A stretch of DNA of 64,000 nucleotides from Methyloligella sp. (GTDB taxonomy: Bacteria > Pseudomonadota > Alphaproteobacteria > Rhizobiales > HXMU1428-3), in contig BQJJ01000004.1 in assembly GCA_021604645.1 (NCBI GenBank), positions 124,001-188,000 of the forward strand. The letters are read 5' to 3'. The notes under the pieces were generated by a model. The model made no database searches and was not told where the DNA came from. It worked only from the letters and a program-made list of their open reading frames with translations. Both the position numbers and the translations under genes were made by a program. Below are positions 1 to 7,225 of this stretch, piece by piece; position 1 is the stretch's first letter; every line of letters begins with the position of its first letter.

Positions 1-1584
1 GTGATCTATAAGGGGCGTGAAGGTGGATTGGATCAGTGGAAGTCAGCACATGCTGTTGAAACTGATAAGCGCACATTGGAAGAAGCGCTTGAAGGGGCTG
101 ATGTATTTTATGGACTTTCGGCTGCTGGAGTAGTGAGCCAGGATATGGTTAAGGGTATGGCTGAGAACCCGATTATTTTTGCTATGGCGAACCCGGATCC
201 AGAGATTACGCCTGAAGATGTGCTTGCTGTTCGCCCTGATGCAATTATGGCGACAGGGCGTTCTGACTATCCGAACCAGGTGAATAATGTACTTGGTTTT
301 CCTTATATTTTCCGTGGTGCGCTTGATGTGCATGCAAGCGAGATTAATGAGGCAATGAAAATCGCGGCGGCTGAAGCACTTGCGACCCTGGCAAGAGAAG
401 ATGTGCCTGATGATGTGGCAGCAGCTTATGGTGGGCAACGTCCGAAATATGGACCTGAGTATATTATCCCTGCGCCATTTGATCCTCGTTTGATCAGCCA
501 TGTGCCGCCAGCAGTTGCACGTGCTGCAATGGATACAGGGGTAGCGCGGCGCCCGATTATTGATATGGAAGATTACACCGCGAAACTTTCAGCTCGGCTT
601 GATCCGGTTGCTGGTTGGTTGCATGGCATTTTCCAAAAAGTGAAGAAAAACCCACGCCGGGTTGTTTTTGCTGAGGGTGAAGAAGAGCAAGTTATTCGCG
701 CAGCGAATACTTTTTATAATATGGGTCTTGGGCATCCTGTGCTTGTTGGCCGTGAAGAAGGAATTTTAGAAGGTTTTAAGAGCGCTGGGATTGAATATCG
801 CGACGTGTTTGAAATTCAAAATTCACGAGAATCTGAGCATAATGAGCTTTATGCAGATTATCTCTATCAACGTTTGCAGCGGAAAGGTTATGTGCGCCGT
901 GATTGTTTGAGAATGGTAAATAATGATCGGATTATCTTTGCGTCTTGTATGGTAGCGCACGGTCATGCGGATGCGCTTGTTGCGGGTGTGACGCGAAACT
1001 GGTCTATCGCTTTTGAAGATATTCAAAAAGTATTAGACGCAAAAGAAGGCTCTTGTCCGATTGGTGTTTCGCTTGTTCTTAACAGAGGCCGGGCTGTGTT
1101 GGTGGCGGATACTTCTGTGCATGATATGCCAACGGCTGAAGAATTAGCTGATATTGCTGAAGAGGCTGCGAAAGTTTCTTGTCGCCTTGGCGCTGACCCG
1201 CGAGTGGCGATGCTTGCTTATTCAACATTTGGTCACCCTGAAGGGGAACGTTCGAACCGTTTGAGGGAAGCTGTGAAATTACTTGATCAGCGCGGTGTTG
1301 ATTTTGAGTATGATGGTGAGATGTCTGCTGAGGTTGCGCTGAATGCGGAAGCTATGGAGCAATATCCGTTTTGCCGTTTAACTGACACGGCGAATGTGTT
1401 GATTATGCCAGCGTTCCACTCTGCAAGTATTGCGACACAAATGTTGCAAGAATTATCGGAGGGCACTGTTATTGGGCCGCTATTGGTTGGATTAGAGAAA
1501 TCTGTTCAGCTTGTGCCGCTTGGTGCGAAAGATAGAGACATTGTGAACATGGCAGCGCTGGCTGCTTATGATGTGAACGGGTAG
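1..1584 (+). CDS. maeB: NADP-dependent malic enzyme, hybrid type with phosphotransacetylase-like C-terminus (5' end outside window)
   Basis: This enzyme oxidatively decarboxylates malate to pyruvate and makes NADPH. The frame is already open at base 1, so the GTG there is internal. About 230 residues are missing compared with the usual length near 760. The first 180 residues are the end of the dinucleotide-binding malic domain (AMANPDPEITPEDV, then ATGRSDYPNQVNNV). From about residue 215 (RRVVFAEGEEEQV) to the end runs a phosphotransacetylase-like domain. In this family that domain is known to be regulatory or oligomerising rather than catalytic. A family A repeat begins 22 bases after the stop codon, in the same orientation. 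The family assignment is firm; only the N-terminus is unseen. Confidence 0.95.
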   Translation: MIYKGREGGLDQWKSAHAVETDKRTLEEALEGADVFYGLSAAGVVSQDMVKGMAENPIIFAMANPDPEITPEDVLAVRPDAIMATGRSDYPNQVNNVLGFPYIFRGALDVHASEINEAMKIAAAEALATLAREDVPDDVAAAYGGQRPKYGPEYIIPAPFDPRLISHVPPAVARAAMDTGVARRPIIDMEDYTAKLSARLDPVAGWLHGIFQKVKKNPRRVVFAEGEEEQVIRAANTFYNMGLGHPVLVGREEGILEGFKSAGIEYRDVFEIQNSRESEHNELYADYLYQRLQRKGYVRRDCLRMVNNDRIIFASCMVAHGHADALVAGVTRNWSIAFEDIQKVLDAKEGSCPIGVSLVLNRGRAVLVADTSVHDMPTAEELADIAEEAAKVSCRLGADPRVAMLAYSTFGHPEGERSNRLREAVKLLDQRGVDFEYDGEMSAEVALNAEAMEQYPFCRLTDTANVLIMPAFHSASIATQMLQELSEGTVIGPLLVGLEKSVQLVPLGAKDRDIVNMAALAAYDVNG

Positions 1585-1606
1585 GGAAAGAGGTTCTCTC
1601 GGGGTC

Positions 1607-1784
1607 TTTTCTCTCTCACGGCTATTCCAAGCGCATAATCGCGCTTGGGTCTCCGAGGGGCGGTGCTTTTCTTGCGATCAGCTTATCCGTACTCGCTACG
1701 CTCCGTTCGGGCTGATATTGTGCACCGGGCTTCGCGAAGCGCTACGCCATGTCCTGACGCCGAAGTGGCGTCACTCCTTCTTCA
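1607..1784 (+). repeat. Family A hairpin repeat, copy 1 (complete)
   Basis: It starts with TTTTCTCTCTCACGGCTATT and ends with CACTCCTTCTTC. Hairpin 1 at 1627-1648 pairs CCAAGCGC with GCGCTTGG. The core at 1676-1727 is a GATCAGC...GCTGAT inverted repeat around CTTATCCGTACTCGCTACGC. Hairpin 3 at 1755-1773 pairs TGACGCC with GGCGTCA. It lies just after maeB in the same direction and fills most of the gap before the next gene. Confidence 0.88.
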
Positions 1785-1878
1785 TATTGTAAGTTTTGTG
1801 ATTTAGTTTGCGCACAAACAACCTTAATTTTACTTAAAACCGGGTTTTACTTTTGGATGTCTGTTCTTGAGCTTTGGT

Positions 1879-2193
1879 TTATCTCCATAGGTACCTGCAT
1901 ATTCCACTAATCCGTGTGTCGTGTTTCAGCGACCGGCAGATTTTGACTTTCTGGGAAGGATTATTACGAATGGAATTCGCGCTTACTTTAAAACCAAATG
2001 ATTGGCCGATTTTTGCGATATAAGCATCTTCACAATATGATGTTGAGATCCACTTGTTGCCAACAAGTTGGAAATTGCGATCACATTTGATTTTTTGATT
2101 TGAAGCTGCTGCTGTTTTTTGAATAGGCACGAGCGAAAAAACACAACAAATTGCAATGCATAATATAGCGATAAGTTTTGTTAGATAAGGCAT
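1879..2193 (-). CDS. Small secreted protein of unknown function
   Basis: The product has 104 residues. The first 30 or so form a signal peptide (short basic start, hydrophobic run LIAILCIAICCVFSLV, then a KTAAAS cleavage region). The mature part of about 74 residues has four cysteines, in KIKCDRNFQ, TSYCEDAYIA, KICRSLKHD and GICRYLW, suggesting two disulfides in the periplasm. The spacing of YCEDxYxA, SANSIRNNPS and CRxxxHDxR resembles small exported proteins I know from other Hyphomicrobiales, none with an assigned function. An AAAGGAAA ribosome site sits 4-5 bases before the ATG. It is a single gene, convergent with maeB. The function is not known and I do not assign one. Confidence 0.75.
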   Translation of the reverse strand: MPYLTKLIAILCIAICCVFSLVPIQKTAAASNQKIKCDRNFQLVGNKWISTSYCEDAYIAKIGQSFGFKVSANSIRNNPSQKVKICRSLKHDTRISGICRYLWR

Positions 2194-2534
2194 GATGTTT
2201 CCTTTTCATTCATTAAGTTATCAATCATTGATTAGCTATTTTTTTGCTGGGTTAATAACTAGGTACGAGATCAGAGTTTTGAGATCTGAAGCCCTGAGCT
2301 TAGTCTGCGCTAAAAATGTGTTTTTGCAATTCAGGAATGTGTGAAAAATTGTCAGTTAAAATGAGGGAATGAAATAAGTTTGTAAGATTAAATTTGTGTG
2401 TGTGCCTAAACTTGCAAAAGCCATTGTCTCTTTCAAAGTTACACTAACTTAATTTCACCAATAGACTCATGAAACGCTCTGTTTTGTCTTATGAGATTTT
2501 TATTCGTGGGGGATAGATTGCCCGCTCAGTTAAT
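2194..2534. other. Intergenic stretch, no gene seen
   Basis: AT-rich spacer between the small secreted protein (transcribed leftward) and the 3' end of the SRAP gene. It must hold the promoter of the secreted-protein gene, but I see no convincing sigma-70 pair, riboswitch or open frame in it. Confidence 0.4.
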
Positions 2535-2565
2535 GCCTCTTCAGGTTGTCCATAAACAACCGGGC
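2535..2565. repeat. Family B hairpin repeat, single copy at the SRAP stop codon
   Basis: A nested hairpin with GCC...GGGC outside and GGTTGT...ACAACC inside a CCATAA loop. Its last base is the first base (plus strand) of the CTA that encodes the TAG stop of the SRAP gene. It may act as a 3'-end hairpin for that gene. Confidence 0.65.
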
Positions 2566-3263
2566 TAAAACAATTCGCCTTGGGAAGGGTTGGTTTTCTT
2601 TTTTTCCTTGGGGTTTGGCGTTAGGTTTGCGATGAAAAAATGTCCGTCTGGTGCTGGTTTTAAGAGTTTTAGAGCTTCTTTGCTGTTTACATTCTTTACG
2701 TCTAACCAATCATCAAAGTCTTCTGGCATGATGATGGCGGGCATGCGGTTATGGAGTTGGCTGATTTGGTTATTGGCCGCCATTGTGATGATCGCAGCGC
2801 TTTCGAATTCGCTTCCTTCTGCTCCTAACCAATGATCCCATAGACCTGCAAATGCCATTAATGGAGGGGTGTGTGGTGCTTCTTGTGATGATGATTTGCT
2901 TTGCGACAGGGTGATGTGATGAGGGGTGCGGTTGCCTTTAGGACCAGACCATTCATAGAATCCATCAGCCGGGACAAGGCATCTTTTGTGAGCCATTGAA
3001 GTTCTGAATGAGGGTTTTTCCATTAATGTTTCCGCTCGGGCATTGATGATAAGGCTGAAATCATCCGGATTTTTAACCCAATGAGGGATCAGACCCCAGC
3101 GAACGAGGGCGAGTTCGCGTTTATTTGCATTGACCTCTCTGATGATCATAATCGGATCTGTTGGTCTGATATTGTCTAACGGAGGAAATTCCGCCGGATT
3201 TAGGTATTTAAAGTGATTTTTTACTGTTTCTGGATGAGATTTTATGGAAAATTTTGAGCACAT
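2565..3263 (-). CDS. yedK: SRAP-family protein (YedK/HMCES), abasic-site DNA-protein crosslink sensor
   Basis: Proteins of this family bind abasic sites in single-stranded DNA through the N-terminal cysteine and shield them. The product has 232 residues, normal for the bacterial family. Visible signature elements are Cys2 (MCSKFS, exposed after Met removal), VRWGLIPHWVK, the NARAET motif at about residue 74, the GFYEW motif with its glutamate at about 105, and the histidine of LHNRMPAIIMP. Serine replaces the usual glycine after Cys2 (MCGR is common), a mild oddity. The gene stands alone between intergenic spacers. SOS control is known for some homologues, but I did not identify a LexA box here. 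The call is based on family motifs and is strong. Confidence 0.92.
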   Translation of the reverse strand: MCSKFSIKSHPETVKNHFKYLNPAEFPPLDNIRPTDPIMIIREVNANKRELALVRWGLIPHWVKNPDDFSLIINARAETLMEKPSFRTSMAHKRCLVPADGFYEWSGPKGNRTPHHITLSQSKSSSQEAPHTPPLMAFAGLWDHWLGAEGSEFESAAIITMAANNQISQLHNRMPAIIMPEDFDDWLDVKNVNSKEALKLLKPAPDGHFFIANLTPNPKEKKKTNPSQGELF

Positions 3264-3509
3264 TGCCTAGGTTTCATCTAATAAAATTGGTCCGCTAACG
3301 TATCTTTCTTTGCTATTTTAAGAAAATTTGGGCTTTTTTCGATGAAAAAGTGCTTTTCCTCACGATTTAAATAAAATTTTATTCAGTCTGTAACTAATTA
3401 GAAACCACTCTGCTTCACACTCAGTGTTGAGTATCGGCCATGTTTGTCTGAGATGAGAAGACGCAGAGCCGTTTGTAGATTGAGTTATGTAACGTGTGAG
3501 TATAGTAAA

Positions 3510-4073
3510 ATGACTGATAGTGGTTTAGTAAAAGCCGTTCAGCGCAATTATCAGAGTTCTATGACAGAGCATTATCGCTCTCATCTTGATGGAACCAATA
3601 TTAACAAGACATCCATGTTAACTACTGATTACCTCAACCACTTTAGTGGTGTGTTGATGCTAATCGAAATGTTGCCTGCTGATCCGGAAGGGTTTGCGGA
3701 AGATGTTTTGGAATGGTCCCCGATGACATATGAAGAGCATTTTGAAGTTACTGGGTTTCGTGACAAAGAGCTAGCGATCAAAGCTTATGAACATGCACCA
3801 ACTGACGTTCGTTCAGCTTTCGATGAAGTTGTTAATCAATTGAATGACACATTGGTTGATGTTCTAAATCGGGTTCAGACAAGTGTTGAGACAAAGCAAA
3901 CTGAGGAACTTTCACAGTTTTGTTCAGAGATTACACCTGGTGTTCGTGACCTTATAGGCAAGGCTGCTGATATTGTTAATGATGGGACGACCAATGTTGT
4001 TGAACTTGCATTAGAGGCCGAAGAAGAATTGGTTGATGATGTTCAAGATGAAATTGACGCTTTGTTTGATTAA
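3510..4073 (+). CDS. Conserved hypothetical protein, acidic helical
   Basis: Starting at the ATG at 3510 gives 187 residues. The frame extends upstream to a TTG at 3444, but that adds an arginine- and cysteine-rich tail that does not look like the rest, so the shorter form is preferred; no strong ribosome site decides it. The body has a conserved-looking segment DYLNHFSGVLMLIEMLP followed by SPMTYEEHF, then a long, mostly helical, acidic C-terminus ending DDVQDEIDALFD. It has no signal peptide or membrane segment, so it is probably cytosolic. I recall similar uncharacterised proteins in other Hyphomicrobiales with the same YxNHFxxVxMLIEM pattern, but no function. A family A repeat follows 46 bases after the stop codon. 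Confidence 0.75.
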   Translation: MTDSGLVKAVQRNYQSSMTEHYRSHLDGTNINKTSMLTTDYLNHFSGVLMLIEMLPADPEGFAEDVLEWSPMTYEEHFEVTGFRDKELAIKAYEHAPTDVRSAFDEVVNQLNDTLVDVLNRVQTSVETKQTEELSQFCSEITPGVRDLIGKAADIVNDGTTNVVELALEAEEELVDDVQDEIDALFD

Positions 4074-4119
4074 GAAGATTTTTAATAGTTCTTCAGATGA
4101 CCACACAGCATCCGCAGGG

Positions 4120-4295
4120 TTTTCTCTCACGGCTATTCCAAGCGCTAGACGCGCTTGGGCCTATGAGGTGCGTCGTTTTTCTTGCGATCAGCTTATCCGT
4201 ACTCGCTTCGCTCCGTTCGGACTGATCTGGTGCGCCGGGCTACGTTGGCACTTCGTCACGTTCCATTGCCTTAAAAGCGCAATACTCCTTCTTCG
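4120..4295 (+). repeat. Family A hairpin repeat, copy 2 (complete)
   Basis: It has the standard left edge TTTTCTCTCACGGCTATT. Hairpin 1 at 4138-4158 pairs CCAAGCGC with GCGCTTGG. The GATCAGC core is followed by ACTGATC, and the right edge is ACTCCTTCTTCG. The third stem is weaker (ATTGC with GCAAT). The copy runs in the direction of the preceding gene. Confidence 0.87.
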
Positions 4296-4389
4296 TGATA
4301 CTCGTTCTGTTCTTCTCTCTGCTATTGCTTTTTAGCGGTGCTTTCAGATTTCCACTAAACATCAGCATATTTAATAATCTCAGTTTGAT

Positions 4390-5079
4390 TTAAGTTTCAT
4401 ATCGATATCCAACGCCGTGGACGGTTCTGATGATTTTGGGGTTTGATTGGTCGAGTTCTATTTTTTGTCTGAGTTGGGAAATGAATTGATCTAGCGCTCT
4501 GCTGTTTGCCATGTAGCGCCGTCCCCAGCATTCTTCGAATAGTTCAAGGCGAGAGAGGACTTTGCCTTTGTTTTCATAGAGCATTTCTAATACTTTTAGT
4601 TCTCGCATTGTTAACTGAATGATTTTTTCACCGTAGGTCGCTCTTAGAGATTTGGGGTCTATGATGAGATGATCCATTTCAAATGGGGTTTTTTGTTTTT
4701 TGTTTTGAGATGGAGAGTTTGATGTGCGCCTGGTTATGGCTTTTACTCGGGCGATGAGTTCGCGTGGTCCAAAGGGTTTTGCTATATAGTCATCGGCTCC
4801 GAGTTCTAAGCCCACCACTCTATCAACCTCATCGCCTTTTGCTGTTAGAAGGATGATCGGAATATGATCGTCGATTGCTCTAACTTTACGGCATAATTCG
4901 AAGCCGTCCATTTTTGGCATCATAACGTCAAAAATGCAAAAATCGGGGCGTTTCTCTTTGAATTGGTTCAGAGCTTCTTCACCGTCTTGCGTGAGGTTGC
5001 AAATATAACCTTCTTGACTGAATAGATCATTCAGACCTTCTCTTAAATGGACATCATCTTCAGCTATCAGTATGTTCAT
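4390..5079 (-). CDS. OmpR-family response regulator
   Basis: This is a DNA-binding response regulator of 229 residues. The receiver domain (about 1-118) has the acidic pair Asp8/Asp9, the phosphoacceptor Asp51 in FDVMMP, a LLTAK switch threonine and KPFGPREL with the conserved lysine. A winged-helix DNA-binding domain fills about 135-229 (LTMRELKVLEMLYENKGKV, then IRTVHGVGYRYE). It is the distal gene of a two-gene operon and starts 9 bases after the histidine kinase upstream, which is surely its partner. The targets are unknown. I cannot place it in a named pathway such as ChvI or PhoB from the sequence. Confidence 0.93.
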   Translation of the reverse strand: MNILIAEDDVHLREGLNDLFSQEGYICNLTQDGEEALNQFKEKRPDFCIFDVMMPKMDGFELCRKVRAIDDHIPIILLTAKGDEVDRVVGLELGADDYIAKPFGPRELIARVKAITRRTSNSPSQNKKQKTPFEMDHLIIDPKSLRATYGEKIIQLTMRELKVLEMLYENKGKVLSRLELFEECWGRRYMANSRALDQFISQLRQKIELDQSNPKIIRTVHGVGYRYET

Positions 5080-5088
5080 TTTGTTTTC

Positions 5089-6672
5089 TCACTTGTTCTC
5101 ATTTAATGGGTTTATTCTTAGAGTGACCATAAATCTTGCGCCTGGGTTGGCATGTTCTGCTTTTACAAAGCCATCATTTTCTTTGGCCAATTGTTCGCAA
5201 ACAGTGAGCCCTAAACCAAAGCCATCTCTTTTGGCTTCTCCTGTTTGACTTTGTGAAAAAGGTTTGAAAATTGACCTTGATGTTCCTTTGCTAAATGAGG
5301 GGCCCCAATCTCTAACTGTTAAGGTCAGCGTTTGATTTTCGATTTTTGATGAAATGCGAATGTTATTTCCGGCGGCATATTTCCTTGCATTATCAAGGAG
5401 GTTTACGAGTATTTGCTCTAAGGCACTTCTATCAATTTTCACTTCCATAGGCGTTTGTAAGTTCAAGGATATATTATTGATCTGATCTTTCAGTAAAGGC
5501 GTAAGGCGGGTTAGAGTTTCTTCAATGATATGGTCTGGAATGGCTTTAACTTTTTTGCGGATCGTTGGGTGATTGCCTTTGGCGATTGTCAGAGCATTGT
5601 TGACCATTTCTGAAAGACGGGTTGTTTCTGAAGCTATGATTTCAGTATATTTTGAGATTTCTTTCGTATTTTCTTCGTTGAGTTCTTGTTGTTTTTCTTT
5701 AGCTTTAGAAATTTTATTTCGAATTAAATCGGCATAAAGTTGGAGATTTGTTAGAGGTGTTCTTAATTCGTGAGAAATGCTGGCAGCAAAATTAGCTCTA
5801 TCGTTTGCTTCAGCTAAAATTTTCTTTTGATCTCTGAAAAGCGTGAAGGCGAGAAAGACAAGTAAGGAGCCTATTGGCAAGGTCAGGGCTGCTAGTGTGA
5901 GCGGGAATTTATTTGTTGTTGAATTCGCGTTTTGCAGTCTCTCTAATCGCCAGAAATATAGAGGGTAGCTTAATTGTCTTTGAGATGAAATTTCGTCCGA
6001 GTAGTTATCCTTATTTTGCCAAAGAATATTATAATGAATATCCAATAGCCGGATATGATTTGGGGTTTGGTCATTTATTATAGATGTTAAGAATACACCT
6101 AGTTCATCGATTAGGGCGGCTCTATCGATAACTGCGCAATAAGTGAAGTTTTTCCGTCCTAACCAACAATAGAGTAAATTGTGTCCCTTTGGAGTTAGGT
6201 AATTGGACCAGACGCCGTTTTTACGATCGAGTAAGGGCAAACGGCTTAGATTTTCTTTCGCTGTCGAGAGTGAGGATGCAATTTTTCTCAGTTTTCCCAT
6301 TTCTGAATAGAGCTGGCCGGTTGTTTCTTTGGGTGGGTAGATTTGATCTCCGAACCGATCAAAAGAGACAATAAGAATAAAGCGTTTGCTTAGTTTTTGG
6401 GGGCAAGATTCTTGAAAGGTGCACCTGAGGGCCCAGGCCCCTTGTTCATGAACTGTCTCAATGTTTTTTTTGAAGGACTTTTGATAATCCTTTAGGTAGG
6501 CCGTTATTTGTCTATCTATCCTTGTGAGCTCTAAAGTGGCTTCTTTACCTTCCTGAAGTTGGTAGGTTCTTAAATCTGTATTTAGGGCGTGCAGACCTAT
6601 GAGACCCAGTGCGAAAATGGGAAGTCCGACAAGTGCAGTTAATAAATACCCTAGTTTATGGCGTTGGTTCAT
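5089..6672 (-). CDS. Membrane sensor histidine kinase with a large unrecognised periplasmic domain
   Basis: The kinase has 527 residues. Transmembrane segments lie at about 8-29 and 256-279 and enclose a periplasmic domain of some 225 residues. I do not recognise that domain. It carries four cysteines, Cys84, Cys90, Cys169 and Cys179 (RCTFQESC and YCWLGRKNFTYC), which could form disulfides. The cytoplasmic part has the HisKA box with His301 (SISHELRTPLTNLQ), a charged helix, the N box NLLDNARKYAAG and the G box DGFGLGLTVCEQL, so it should be active. It is promoter-proximal to the response regulator. Upstream lie family B-like hairpins and a divergent EAL gene. The signal it senses is unknown. 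Confidence 0.92.
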   Translation of the reverse strand: MNQRHKLGYLLTALVGLPIFALGLIGLHALNTDLRTYQLQEGKEATLELTRIDRQITAYLKDYQKSFKKNIETVHEQGAWALRCTFQESCPQKLSKRFILIVSFDRFGDQIYPPKETTGQLYSEMGKLRKIASSLSTAKENLSRLPLLDRKNGVWSNYLTPKGHNLLYCWLGRKNFTYCAVIDRAALIDELGVFLTSIINDQTPNHIRLLDIHYNILWQNKDNYSDEISSQRQLSYPLYFWRLERLQNANSTTNKFPLTLAALTLPIGSLLVFLAFTLFRDQKKILAEANDRANFAASISHELRTPLTNLQLYADLIRNKISKAKEKQQELNEENTKEISKYTEIIASETTRLSEMVNNALTIAKGNHPTIRKKVKAIPDHIIEETLTRLTPLLKDQINNISLNLQTPMEVKIDRSALEQILVNLLDNARKYAAGNNIRISSKIENQTLTLTVRDWGPSFSKGTSRSIFKPFSQSQTGEAKRDGFGLGLTVCEQLAKENDGFVKAEHANPGARFMVTLRINPLNENK

Positions 6673-6754
6673 TCTTTAGATTTACGCCTGCTTTCATCGC
6701 TCTGCAAGAACCTGACAGATTATTTACAAAAGAAGGTTTACGGATTGCTTTATT

Positions 6755-6815
6755 GGCCTTCTGTTGGCTACAAAGCAACCGGCCTTTGGGCTTTAATTGC
6801 CTAAAAAGCAATTAA
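6755..6815. repeat. Two family B-like hairpins between divergent genes
   Basis: The first hairpin (6755-6784) has outer GGCC/GGCC arms and an inner GTTG...CAAC stem with a GCTACAAAG loop, matching the family B plan. The second (6793-6815) pairs TTAATTGC with GCAATTAA over CTAAAAA. They lie upstream of the histidine kinase, so here they are not at a 3' end. Confidence 0.6.
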
Positions 6816-7225
6816 CTCTATCTTTTGGATGGGAGAAGTTTTTTGGAGAATTTGTGCTGCAGACCGACATCGGGAGAATAGGCCTGCAGCGTCAGATTGG
6901 GTGACGACGCGAGTTGAGGGAACGTGCAATCGTCACATGAGAGACTATAACAGTTCTAAATTAGAACAGAGATCACAAAAACTGAGTTTTTAATAACATG
7001 TATGTGAGGTTTTTCTGGCCTTGTTTTGCTTTGCTTGGCTTTAGTCTAAGTTTCTGTATTTTCTATAAAAATTGGCATCAAGAGCTTTGTTTTCACTCAG
7101 CTACTGGTTTCGGTGTCTTTAAAATAGCTGTGAACAGATAGGGGCAGCCCTTGCAGTTATTGTTTGATGGCGCAAAGCTGTTTAATGAGAAAATATTGAT
7201 TCGTTTTTTAGGCAGCTTAAATTAA
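6816..7225. other. Intergenic region with a structured segment, no gene recognised
   Basis: This spacer precedes the EAL gene. At 6856-6890 GCTGCAG pairs perfectly with CTGCAGC and encloses a small CCGACATCGG palindrome. At 6890-6906 CGTCA pairs with TGACG over GATTGGG. The GC content of 6856-6940 is clearly above its surroundings. It may be a small RNA or a leader, but no known RNA family was recognised. Confidence 0.4.

Noticed and set aside
4033..4335. Open frame of 100 codons on the plus strand
   Set aside because: It runs out of the end of the preceding gene in another frame and through the family A repeat; the same peptide-like stretches arise wherever the repeat occurs.
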